64,000 nt of DNA from NCBI GenBank assembly GCA_013396915.1, contig VWZL01000430.1, forward strand, positions 865,208 to 929,207, in the 5' to 3' direction. Made by a program: the position numbers and the translations under genes. Below the pieces are notes generated by a model. That model had not been told where the DNA came from. It made no database searches and was given only the letters and a program-made list of their open reading frames with translations. Of this stretch, positions 37,018 to 47,000 are shown in pieces (position 1 is the first letter of the stretch; every line of letters begins with the position of its first letter). This stretch comes from Stercorarius parasiticus (lineage: Eukaryota > Chordata > Aves > Charadriiformes > Stercorariidae).

Positions 37018-37911
37018 TCACGTACTTCCCGTGTCTTCATCCACCTTTTTTTGAGTTTGACCTAAATCTGCATGCTCTAGGTGTGGACTGCTCTTCCTGG
37101 AGGTTCCCGCTTGGCGACTGGGCTCTCCAGAGAGGTTTCTCCTCCGGACGGAGAAGGGCTGGGCGTGCGAATGGCTCGGTGAGGGCTCTGAGAGGCAGCC
37201 GGTGCTGCTGCTTCGGTCCAACGGCTGGGAAGGGAGATCTGAGATGAAAGTGCAGGATGATTCAAAAGAAGTGCTCGAGCTGCCAGATTGCTTCTTGCCC
37301 GGTTTTTTCAAGGGTTCTTCCCCGCTCGTCGAAGGCTTTGGAGAGTGCTCGTCGGTTGTGCTGGGGCTGGCTGGGGATGCCGAGCAGCCTGCCTGCTCCG
37401 CGTGGCTAGACTCAGCAAACATTTTTACCCTGTATTCCTCCTGGTCTGTCTTTTGCTGAAGCTTACTAGTCCTCATTTTCTCTTCTGAGTACCCGCTGCT
37501 CGTAAGCTCTGGGGACAGTGTGTATTTAGAAACCTTTGCAACCGGGGAGACAGATGCCGATGACGGCTCCCGCGGGACCTGCGGTTCCTCGTCCCTCCTG
37601 GGAGCCCGGCTGAACTCAGTGAAGCTGCTGCCACCGGAGGCAAAGTATCCTGCTTGCAAGGACACGACTGAGCTGGGCACCAAGCTGGGATGGGTGCTTG
37701 GCCTCGCCTGGACCATCTGGATGCCCCCAATGGGAATCATAGGATATGGGGTCCTCATGAGCTGCTGCGAATGCAACGGGAGATGGCTGAAGACATTCTC
37801 CTCCCCTCGGCTGGGAGTGTGGACATGTATTTCATGAGGTGCCTGCAAGGGTCTGGAGCAGATGGGCTGCGTGACGCCAGGTGAACATGTTGGGCTTCGT
37901 GGTTCTATCTT
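37018..37911 (-). CDS. HIVEP3: HIVEP3 terminal coding exon with stop codon
   Basis: The coding part is 894 nt (297 residues plus TGA at 37020-37018). The acceptor is CCGGTGCAG before 37911, entered in phase 0 after the CTG codon of the previous exon. It opens with KIEPRSPTCSPG. The best family match is at 37794-37696, with VFSHLPLHSQQ, PMIPIGGIQ and MVQARPS. A second conserved island, SSASVSPVAKVSKYTLSPEL, is at 37563-37504. Near the C-terminus, PLDRSSSTGCLSE and RRRNLSGEPSRQAGTSRK match the HIVEP3 end. The region is Ser/Pro-rich and probably disordered. In the family it serves as a docking and regulatory tail, but no catalytic motif is visible. The open frame continues upstream of the acceptor to 37956 only because the intron end happens to be open. 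Confidence 0.94.
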   Translation of the reverse strand, partial: KIEPRSPTCSPGVTQPICSRPLQAPHEIHVHTPSRGEENVFSHLPLHSQQLMRTPYPMIPIGGIQMVQARPSTHPSLVPSSVVSLQAGYFASGGSSFTEFSRAPRRDEEPQVPREPSSASVSPVAKVSKYTLSPELTSSGYSEEKMRTSKLQQKTDQEEYRVKMFAESSHAEQAGCSASPASPSTTDEHSPKPSTSGEEPLKKPGKKQSGSSSTSFESSCTFISDLPSQPLDRSSSTGCLSEPSPSHSHAQPFSVRRRNLSGEPSRQAGTSRKSSPHLEHADLGQTQKKVDEDTGST

Positions 37912-40767
37912 CTGCACCGGAGAGGGAAAAAAAACAGCTGAATCAGTGCAATGCAAAAGTTATGGCAGTAGCATCATCTATGCTCACTGTAAGGATTGGG
38001 GTTGTTAGTATTTTATTCTAATTTGAGGGAGATCAATCAACTGAGGAAGATTTGGACCCCCAAACCTTTAAGGTAAGGACCAGCACAACCCACAGCATTT
38101 GCCTTCTGGGTACAAATATGCCCGCAGTCTTCTGGGGCACAGATCCTGGATCATTACAAAAATCATAGAATGGTTTGGGTTGGAAGGCACCTTTAAATGC
38201 CATCTAGTCCAACCCCCTGCCATGGGCAGGGACATCTTCAACTAGATCAGGTTGCTCAGAGCCCGGTCCAACCTGGCCTGGAATGTTTCCAGGGATGGGG
38301 CATCTGCCACCTCTCTGGGCAACCTGGGCCAGTGTCACCACCCTCAGCATAAAAGATTTATTCATAATATCTAGTTTAAATCTCCCCTCTTTTAGTTTAA
38401 AACCATTAACCCTCGTCCTATTACCAGAATTGCCTCTGAAACCCTGGCAGAGGATGCCAGTGTTTCCTGCCATCTGAGCTGCTTTGGATCCCTTTCAGTA
38501 GATGTGTTTCTGAAAGCCCGGAATAATGCTATTTATTTGTACTGTGTTTTCTTAAAGCAGGATTACATCCTTACAGCTGCTAATTGCAAGGATGTTTTGG
38601 ATGGAGTGAGAGACAGCATTAACTCTCGCTTGACACAAAGCACACCCATCAGTGTGGTCCCCACCACCACCCTCATGGTGTGGTCTGTAGAAATCAAGGG
38701 TTAAGACCCTATCATTTTACCTTTTCCTCTTTCTCTCTCGGTGCTTCACATAGTTTCCTAATGTACATCATGGAGAGATATGTGGCTAAACAGAAATGGA
38801 TTAATTAGTGATGAAGTTATAACTAAACCCCTAAACAGGACTCCCAAGAAGAGGAAGCAACAGAAACTGAAATCAACTTTCCATTAAGATGGGGTTAGCT
38901 ATAAAATTTGAGGATTCACTGGATGGCATATTTCTTTGTAGGATCGTGGAGAATTGCCTGACCCTGAGAGATGGATCTCTATAAAGAGGCAACAGAGGAA
39001 AGCAGCAAAAAAGAACAGAAGAGAGAGAAAGCAAGAGCCACTGAAGATAGTGTATACTTGGTCAGCAGTTAGAAGCCCAAACACTGGCTAAGTCTCACTT
39101 ATCCACATGAAGTCTTAACAGAATTGCTACAGGGATGCTGGGAGACCCCCAAACAAATTATCTCAATGGTGCAACAGCCACCAGGAGGAGAGGCTACCTA
39201 CTGCAAGAGCCAGTGGGAAGAGAGATGGTCATGGTCAGGCCTGATGCACAGACTTGGCAGAAAGCCTTACACCGGAGCCAGGCTAAAATTGTCTCCAAGT
39301 TTCTAAGCAATGCACAGGGCACCAGTTTTGAGCACGTAGCTCCGTTTGGGATCTGATAAATCCACCTCTGAGCTTTCTGTCTCCTGTAGCCTTACCAGGA
39401 ACGTGATTTTGCAACGACAGCCCAGCTGTCCATCTGGCTGATAAATAGAAAATTCCCTGTTCAGGTCTTTATTCTTGCTTTGGAGGCACATGAGAAAAGC
39501 AACAATGGTGACTTTGTGTGCTAAAAAGGAGCAGAAAAATGGAGAAAAATGTATCTGTGTGACAGTGTAAGTTAAAAGGTGTAAATGGGCAGATAAGCAG
39601 GGGTATACAATATTGTCTCCTACTGTGGACTAGGGAACTCAGGGGATTTGCTACAAGTGGTGGCAGCAGGCAGCTTTCCTGACTAGAGTTGAAGGACCAG
39701 GGTTTCCACATCCCTGAGATTCACTACAAGAAGTTAATTGACAAAAAAGGAAAATAGCATTAAAGTAAGCAAAAGTTTGGACCTGAAATGAAGGATAGTC
39801 TCTGAGAAGATAAGACAAACGCTCATAGTGGAAAGCAGAAGGACGGCAGCACCAAAAGACAGTATGTTATCATAGAAATGGAAGAAACGCACACTGGGCA
39901 GCATGGCTTTTCTGGAGAAGGCCTGGGTCAACATCTGCCGTGACAGGTTCTCCAAGGGTTGTATAAAGGCCTCTCTCTTCCCAGTGCAGTCCCTAAGGGC
40001 TTGAGTCTCTCCTCACACCAGTTTCACAGCAGAGCAACTCCAGCAACTGAATCTCATGTTCATCAGCATAAATTACAGGAGAGCCAGGCACTTCAGTAGA
40101 AATGGGAAACGTTCCACCAAACCCGACGTCTAATTTGCCTGTAGCAGTGGGAGGAACATGCAATTTTCCTTTACCCATAGGATTTGATATGTCCAGCAGA
40201 GAGATTAAATAATTTTCTGGACCCAGTGGGAAACACCTCTCTGTGCTGAAGAGAGAAGCGAGATGAAATCAGAGATGTCCAAACAAACATTTCTCAGCAG
40301 TTAATCTAACAGAGCTGGCTGCGTATGTACGTAGCCCAGCAGTCAGCAATAGAGTGCAATGCCTAGTTCAGATCTGGTTCAGGTCACTGACCAGTGGGAA
40401 ATAGCTTCACCCCCCCGCTGGAGAAATCTCAGAAATGGGTGCAAAATTCCCAGGAAAAAAGGGTCTCTTAGTGATAACCAGTCGTTATAAAGCAGTGATC
40501 CTTATTGCTCATCTCAGCAGGAGACTGGTTGGGTCAGGAGTGTAAATGATCCCTCGGGGAAGGGATAACTTTATTTCTCTTCAACTGAGATAAGCCAGAC
40601 CAAAATGGGTGCAAAATCCATTGCTGTCCGCTGTCACTTTTCTCTGGGTTACCTGTGACACTGGTCACAGTTGGAGTCACTATGCACTTCTACATTGCAA
40701 CCTTCAGTTAAAAACATACCAAAGAACATCCTGCAGGGACTAGAGGGCAAGAGGGGCTTGAACTTAC
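37912..40767 (-). other. HIVEP3: HIVEP3 last intron
   Basis: This is a GT-AG intron of 2856 nt between the Ser-Pro repeat exon and the terminal exon, in phase 0. It holds one CR1 fragment (38158-38430) and no other element or gene I can support. Confidence 0.9.
38158..38430 (-). mobile_element. CR1 LINE fragment in HIVEP3 last intron
   Basis: This is a minus-orientation CR1 copy of about 270 bp. The 3' end is at the left (AATCATAGAATGGTTTGGGT), followed by CCATCTAGTCCAACCCCCTG and CTCTCTGGGCAACCTGGGCC. It lies in the same orientation as HIVEP3 transcription. Confidence 0.95.
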
Positions 40768-41828
40768 CAGCTTGGACTCATAGAGCTGTACGTTTTTGCC
40801 AAAGAACCTGTGAGGTAGAGGCATCGAAGATAATATCCCATGCTGGGCTTGATATGAGCTTTGAACTTTGTCATCTGCTGCTGATTTACTAGTACCAGGC
40901 AAGTCCTCTTTCCCAGGGGATGGATACCTAGGCGACTCTGAGCAGCCTGGAGACAAGACTTTCTTCAGCGATAAATATCTGACTGATGACATCTCCCTGC
41001 TCGGCGACGAGTGCCTCACAGGGGAGACTTCTCCTTCTGGTGGAAGGTATGTTCTTGGGGACAGCTCTCTTCTAGGGGAAAGATGCCTGCTGGGCGACAG
41101 CTCAAGTCTTGGTGACACACATCTCAGTGGAGATGCCTCCCTCCTGGGAGAGACACGCTGGCAAGGAGACAACCCTCTCCCTGGAGACAGGCACCTTAGA
41201 GAAGACAGTTCTCCAGTTGGTGAAAACCGTTTCGGAGAAGTTTCATTTTTGGTTAGTAGGTGCTTTCTCGCTAGCATTGGTCTGCTGCTGCCACCACCTC
41301 TGCCAGAGTCCTGGCTTGGAGACCACCTTTTTCTTGGGGAGGTGTCTTTTGAGGTTGACAGGTCCATAACTAAGGACATCTGTGGCCTTGTGACAGACTC
41401 TCTTTCAGCAGAAGCCAATTGTTCGGTGGAGGTCAAAGCTGGTCTGTGGAGACTCAAGAAGCTGTGGCACACAGCAACGTCACTGCTGTCTGCTGACCAC
41501 TTTGTTTCCAGCCCTGAGGAGGAGGCCTGCTGGGCTTCACCTATTTTTTGGCTGCTGGAAACAGTTTCTTGGGATAAGGACAATGCTATTTCGGTGCCTT
41601 CCTCTTGAGAAGATGGGGAGCCACCTGAAGAGTGCATCGGGAGGGTGGTGTGTTTGCCTTCTGGCAACTTTAAAGGTGGCTCATCTTGGCTCTCCTCTTC
41701 CTCCTCATCTTCCTCATCTTCATTGTCATCATCATCGTCAGATTCCTCTAGGTCTGAAAACTGGTGTTCCTCAATTGGCTCAGATCCCTCCCGCCCCTCA
41801 GAGTCCTGGAATAGGTCTTCACTGGTTC
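40768..41828 (-). CDS. HIVEP3: HIVEP3 coding exon: acidic block, Ser-rich region and Ser-Pro tandem repeats
   Basis: This exon is 1061 nt. The acceptor is CATCCCTTCAG before 41828 and the donor is CTG|GTAAGTT at 40767. The reading frame is open throughout (353 codons after the split Gly). Order along the protein: TSEDLFQDSEGREG and EEHQFSDLEESD, typical of HIVEP3; an almost pure Asp/Glu block at 41751-41680; a Ser/Gln-rich stretch; PRKRWSPSQDSGRGG and ARKHLLTKNETSPKR; then eight 12-residue Ser-Pro repeats at 41223-40936; then a short Ser-rich tail ending in MPLPHRFFGKNVQLYESKL. The acidic segment behind the fingers is part of the ZAS architecture. The Ser-Pro-x-Arg/Lys motifs are plausible proline-directed kinase sites, which is an inference. 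The opposite strand also has a 246-codon open frame, which is a shadow of this repeat. Confidence 0.94.
40936..41223 (-). repeat. HIVEP3: Eight coding tandem repeats of 36 nt (12 aa) in HIVEP3
   Basis: Eight consecutive 12-residue units fill 288 nt without indels. They include SPGRGLSPCQRV, SPRREASPLRCV, SPRLELSPSRHL, SPRRELSPRTYL and SPSREMSSVRYL. Consensus is about SPRRELSPLRHL. The nucleotide copies are well diverged, so the array is old. Confidence 0.9.
41680..41751 (-). repeat. HIVEP3: GAT/GAA/GAG trinucleotide-rich acidic block in HIVEP3
   Basis: This codes for 24 residues, mostly Asp and Glu (ESDDDDDNEDEEDEEEEESQ), from trinucleotide-like DNA. It follows the ZAS2 fingers, as in other HIVEP proteins. 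Confidence 0.9.
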
Positions 41829-43574
41829 CTGAAGGGATGGGCAAACACAAAACAGAGAGTGTAAAATACACATACAAGGACTATTTTTATGCTAAATCTG
41901 CTCAAAGGTTCTGAGGGGACAAGAGGAGAGAGGACCTGGCTGTTTCCTAGAACTGATCATCTCGTGCTTTGAAGCCTGCAGTCTTGTGATCTGTGCCAAC
42001 TCCACTCCTGACGATCCCAGTAGATCTCAGTAGATCCCACTATTCGGTCCTCCCGCTCTATCCTAATTTTGTTCCAGCCATTGCTCTGTCCACATGTGCA
42101 GCCATCAGTCCCTGCTTCTATTGTACACTATCACGCACCCTGCCCGCCTTTCTCTAGAAATGCAAAAAAAGGCTTTTAAAAGATGAGAACAGCAGCACTA
42201 TCATCCTTTGGTGGTCTTTTTATGACTATTTGTTGCAAATGGTGCCTACAAAAAATATCTACAGCTGCCAAAGTACGAGAAAGTTGCTGGGATGACTGCT
42301 GCCATCCTCCACATGTTGGGCCTTTTCCTGCCTACCTTGCCTGACAGTTAAATGTTAGCAAGACAGGGCTTTTGTTAAAAAGCATATTTTCCCCTATTTT
42401 GAAAAATTCTAGCTATGATGCAGGGGCTTCTTTGTGGCAGAGGTTTTTTGCTGTCTGTCTGTGGAAGGCCTTGCACAGGGATGCTTTGCTAATGAGAGCT
42501 TGTAAACAGTGAGGCGTATACAAAAAGGCAATCTAAAGGATTTGGAAGGTACCTGCAGGTAAAAAATACAGCATCTCTCTTCTACTCTAAGGGCCAGCAG
42601 AAGCCGTCTGAGATGAGTACCAAGTTGCTCTGCCCTGCACTGAGAACAAGCTGCATTCCCCCGTGTCAGGTGTGCAGTGATCCTGGCAGAAATGCAAGCT
42701 CAGCCTGAAGAGGTCCATCGGGAACAGCCGCTGGATGTCACTGTAGCTCAACAAAATTGCGCTGTCAGGAGGCTTTCCCTCAAGTCCTCACTGTTCTGGA
42801 GGGGCTAATAAAATACCAGTTTCTCAAACTCTGTGCCAAGACGATAGGACATGCTTGGTCCCTGGCTTTGGAAGGAGAGCGCCTGGATGCTGCCATGACA
42901 CCCGCATGAAGCCAGGTAGCTAATTGCAGCACTGCTGGCTTCTTTTCCCTGTCAGTTCAGCCTAGGACACTGTTTCTCCTCTGATGAACACTGAAACCGT
43001 TTTCCATTTAGAGCTGCCATCTGTCAGCAGGACGAGCCGGAGGGGAAATTAAACGGCGCTAACACTGAGGCTGGACCACACCTGCCGGCAGCAGGCAGGG
43101 TGGTTTCCAGAAGAGGACATGGCCACACAGCGAGAACTCGCTGTCGTCTATGGATAAAAAGTCCGATTTTGTTTCCTTTGAATAATAGGGCCTTACCAGG
43201 AAATGCTCATGAAGTATTTGGCATTACCAGTGAAATAAGACATGTTTCGCCATGGCTGATTATCCATCCAAGAGTCAGCCTGAAATGCATTTCATTTGCT
43301 CCCCACCCCATTTCTAGTCCATAAAGTGAGACCTACTGCAAACCTTACACAGCACTGAGCCGTAGTCAGCAGCTCTCCACCAAGAGGCTGACTTGCATTG
43401 TGAAATGCTTGTAGAATGATGGTGTTTCCTGGACCTGGGATCCAGTGGCGGGTTGTTTGCAAACTCCCAGAGGAACTGAGTTAAGAACAAATATTATTCC
43501 AAATGACCAGTTCTTCCAGCTGTAGAGTGAACTGTACATATTTCTTGCTTGGAAAAAGAATGGATTTCACTAGT

Positions 43575-44090
43575 CATAGAATAATAGAATCATAGAATCA
43601 TAGTATCATAGAATGGTTTGGGTGGGAAGGGACCTTAAAGATCACCCAGTTCCACCCCCCTGCCCTCAGCAGGGACATCTCCCACTAGACCAGGTTGCTC
43701 CAAGCCTCATCCATCCTGGTTTTAAACCCCTCCAGGGATGGGGCAGCCACAGCTTCTCTGGGCAACCTGGGCCAGGGGCTCACCACCCTCACAGCAAACA
43801 ATTTCGTCCTCAGATCTCATCTAAATCTCCCCTCTTTCAGTGTAAAACCCTTCCCCCTTGTCCTACGGCTCCCCTCCCTGATCCAGAGTCCCTCCCCAGC
43901 GTTCCTGGAGCCCCTTTAGGGACTGGAAGGGGCTCTAAGGTCTCCCCGGAGCCTTCTCTTCTCCAAGCTGAACCCCACCCAACTCTCTCAGCCTGTCCTC
44001 ACAGCAGAGGGGCTCCAGCCATCAGACCATCTTTGTGGCCTCCTCTGGACCTGCTCTGGGTCCCTGTCTCTGTTTTCAGGGTTTGACATC
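43575..44090 (-). mobile_element. CR1 LINE fragment with expanded terminal repeats, in intron
   Basis: This is a minus-orientation CR1 copy of about 515 bp. Its 3' end carries four to five tandem copies of the CATAGAAT unit, then GGTTTGGGTGGGAAGGGACC. It runs through CTCTGGGCAACCTGGGCCAG to the CAACTCTCTCAGCCTGTCCT and GGACCTGCTCTGGGTCCCTG segments. It is 5'-truncated and in sense orientation to HIVEP3. Confidence 0.95.
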
Positions 44091-46727
44091 TATGGGCTTC
44101 AGGATGGGCAGGGAGCTATAGCCTTGGCCTCCACTGCATGTCTCCAAGAGCCTTGTCCTGTGTGGTCTTTTTTGGCCCCAGTCACACAATGGACAGGTGC
44201 TGGCCAGGACAGAGCGCGAGGTCAGAAGTATGGAGTGAGGGGAATGTGAAACCAGCTCCGCACTGGGGAGTTGTTTGCATTTGCCACCAAGGGAAACACT
44301 CAAGTGAGTCCTGGGACAGCCCAAAGGGAATTCGCTTTGGCCTCCTAACACGGTCCTTGCAGCAGAGAGAGCTCAGACCTCAGCCCTGGCTTCTTCCAAC
44401 TGAAACACATTTTGCTGAGCTAACAGGCAGAGAAAGGGCAAGTCAGGAGAAGACAAAGGGAGGGAGACATGGAGGAAGGAAGGAGAGAGGAAGCGAGTGA
44501 AAATGTGCCCTCTTGACACCTTTGTCTGAGGGCTGCATTTCATTACATGTGTGTAATTCTAAGGTTAGTCTACCAAACTGGTGCAATCACACCAGGCAAA
44601 ACCAATGCAGGATTGAAGAATTATACTCCAATCTCCTTTTATAGTAACACCCCTTACTTTCTCCTGCACCTTAAATAGAAATAAAAACAATCAAGTGAAA
44701 TACAACTCCAGTTTAAAATAATCCAGGGAGTTTTAGGAACTGCTGCTCCCTCCCTGCCTGCCCCCAAAGGAAAGCATGGCAATCTTGATGCGCTGATCTG
44801 TGTCACATGGAAATAGTAATCTTTTTTATTTCTTTTTTATTTTAATTTAAATTGCCCTTGCTAGGCTCTGTTCTGAGCCTCTTCGCAAAGAAAAGAGAAG
44901 ACACTTTGTGCTTACACAGGGGAAGGCTCTTTGCAATCCCCTGCTCTGAGAACAGGGATGCGTGGTACAGCTATGATCTCTGATTTCTCATGCACCTTTC
45001 TGCCATTTTTATGTTATTTTCTCATCCATCCAAACAGTCTCAACCATTACAGCACAAAATACAACTTTCTGACCATCTTCTGACCATCTATTTAGCATTT
45101 ACTTGGCATTTGTGAGCAACGGGCCTCCTTACTCATGAGGCAGAATATTTGAAATTTCAGCAGAAGCCCAGTGTTAGCTTTAACCAGGTGAAAAAGAAGC
45201 TGGAAGGAAAGAAAGGAAATGTCCTCCGACACCATGCCTTTCCGTTTTCACCTTTCTGCATTCCTTCCTGGCAGACTATCCCCTTTACAGCAACACAAAT
45301 GGTCTTCATCAATGGGAGGAAATGGAGACTGTATATTTGTTGTAATTCTAAAATTACATGGATTGCTTGCATAAGGCACTGAAGTCCAGACAGTGCAACA
45401 CATTCCAGCGAGCAGCCACGCAGCCAATGCCAACAATGGGAGAGGAGTCCCTTCCGAAAGCTAATGGGTTCCTGTCCTCTGCAGTCCAGGTAGGGCTCAG
45501 CAGGTGTCCAACCACCATGTGTTCAGCCACAAGCCAACTGGGACCAATGATTTAATGATTACCGAGAAAAAAAATTCTCCCAGCTGATGGTCCCATCCTT
45601 TCCGCTGAGTGCTCTCCCAGCTGGCCTGGGGATGCAAGGCAGACCTTTCTTGGGCTTTTCTTTAGATTTACTCTTTCCACGAGGCCAAAGGCTGAGACAA
45701 GCTCAGCCTTGTCACCTGCCAGACCTTCATTCTCGGAAGCAGAGTGCTCCCATCAACGGGCTTTCACACTGCTCGCACAACATGCTGCTGAGTGCACTAC
45801 TATTAACCCTGTGTGAGCCCAGGGATGAATGATTGAAGGAAACTATGAATGAAAACATACCCTGGACTGGGGAAGTGAACCCTTGCGGTTCTGTCCTCAG
45901 AAGCCTGCAATTACATGTAACATAAATAGGACTTCTGATTTGCAGGTTTTTCAAGAGTGACACTCAATTAATATGATTCATTAGTTGTAATTGACAATAA
46001 TGGAAAGGTTTGAAATAACAGTTGTTCTTTTCGGAGTCATGCAACCGACATTTCAGGAGCCACTTTCCTCTTTCCCTATCTAGCTTTGATCAGCAGAAGT
46101 ATCACCAATGGGTGGTATAACAGCAGGGAGAGATTTCTGGAAACCATCAGCTAATCAGTTATTTTAAGTGAGTTCCTGGGCTGAAGGAGTTCTCCAGCAA
46201 TCCCACATGGGAGCAGCCTCCTGCTGCTCATACCACGCCAACGATTTTCCCTTGGGGCAGCTACTGCAAAACCCCTGACTAGGTTTTCTTTTGGCCATGC
46301 CCTCCTTTGGAAAGGCCATGTCCAAGTACAGCATGTCTCTGCCCGATCGAAAGCTTGCTCTGAAGAGCTGGAGAAAAGCCAAGAGTTCAAGCAGATTTAA
46401 AAGGAAGAAAGCCATTCCTTGAGGCAGAGCGGCACACTGTCGGCCAGGTCAGGTGTCCTTAGCCTCGGTTAGATGTTTATTCAGCATGGCCTGGGAGAGC
46501 CCTTTGTCCATCCCTGTATGTGTCAGGAAGGGCAGTGTGGAAGGGGGCACAGGTGTCTGATAGTGCCATAGCACTCCTTTTTTCTCTCATGTCCTCATCC
46601 CCTGACTGTCCAGGTGACTACACCTGGCCTGAATTGGAACCCAAGCCTGAAAAGGCATGGAACCACTGCACAGGGGGATGACTGGGGTTTGGGACTGGTT
46701 AACCAGCGGGACTTCTCAGTTATAAGA

Positions 46728-47000
46728 CTCATAGAATCATCTAGGTTGGAAGGGACCTTTAAGATCATCTAGTCCAACCATCAACCTAACACTGCCAAAA
46801 CCACCACTAACCCATGTCCCTCAGCACCACATCTATCTGGCTTTTAAATATCTCCAGGGACGGTGATTCCACCACTTCCCTGGGCAGCCGGTTCCAAAGT
46901 TTGATAATCCTTTCTGTAAAGACATTTTTTCCTTATATCCAATCTAAACATCCCCTGGCACTACTTGAAGCCATTTCCTCTTGTTGTATCGCTTGTTACA
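46728..47000 (-). mobile_element. CR1 LINE fragment in intron
   Basis: This is a minus-orientation CR1 copy. It contains TCATAGAATCATCTAGGTTG, GATCATCTAGTCCAACCATC, TAAATATCTCCAGGGACGGT and CCATTTCCTCTTGTTGTATC. It belongs to a somewhat different CR1 subfamily from its neighbours, judged by the CATCAACCTAACACTGCC segment. Confidence 0.94.

Noticed and set aside
37018..37956. Use of the ATG at 37956 as a start for a separate 312-aa protein
   Set aside because: That ATG lies in the intron before the GGTGCAG acceptor. The exon joins in phase 0 with the upstream HIVEP3 exon.
40868..41608. 246-codon plus-strand open frame rich in LLGD/SLGE repeats
   Set aside because: It lies exactly antisense to the HIVEP3 Ser-Pro repeat exon. 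Its repetitiveness is the reverse-strand shadow of the 36-nt coding repeat.
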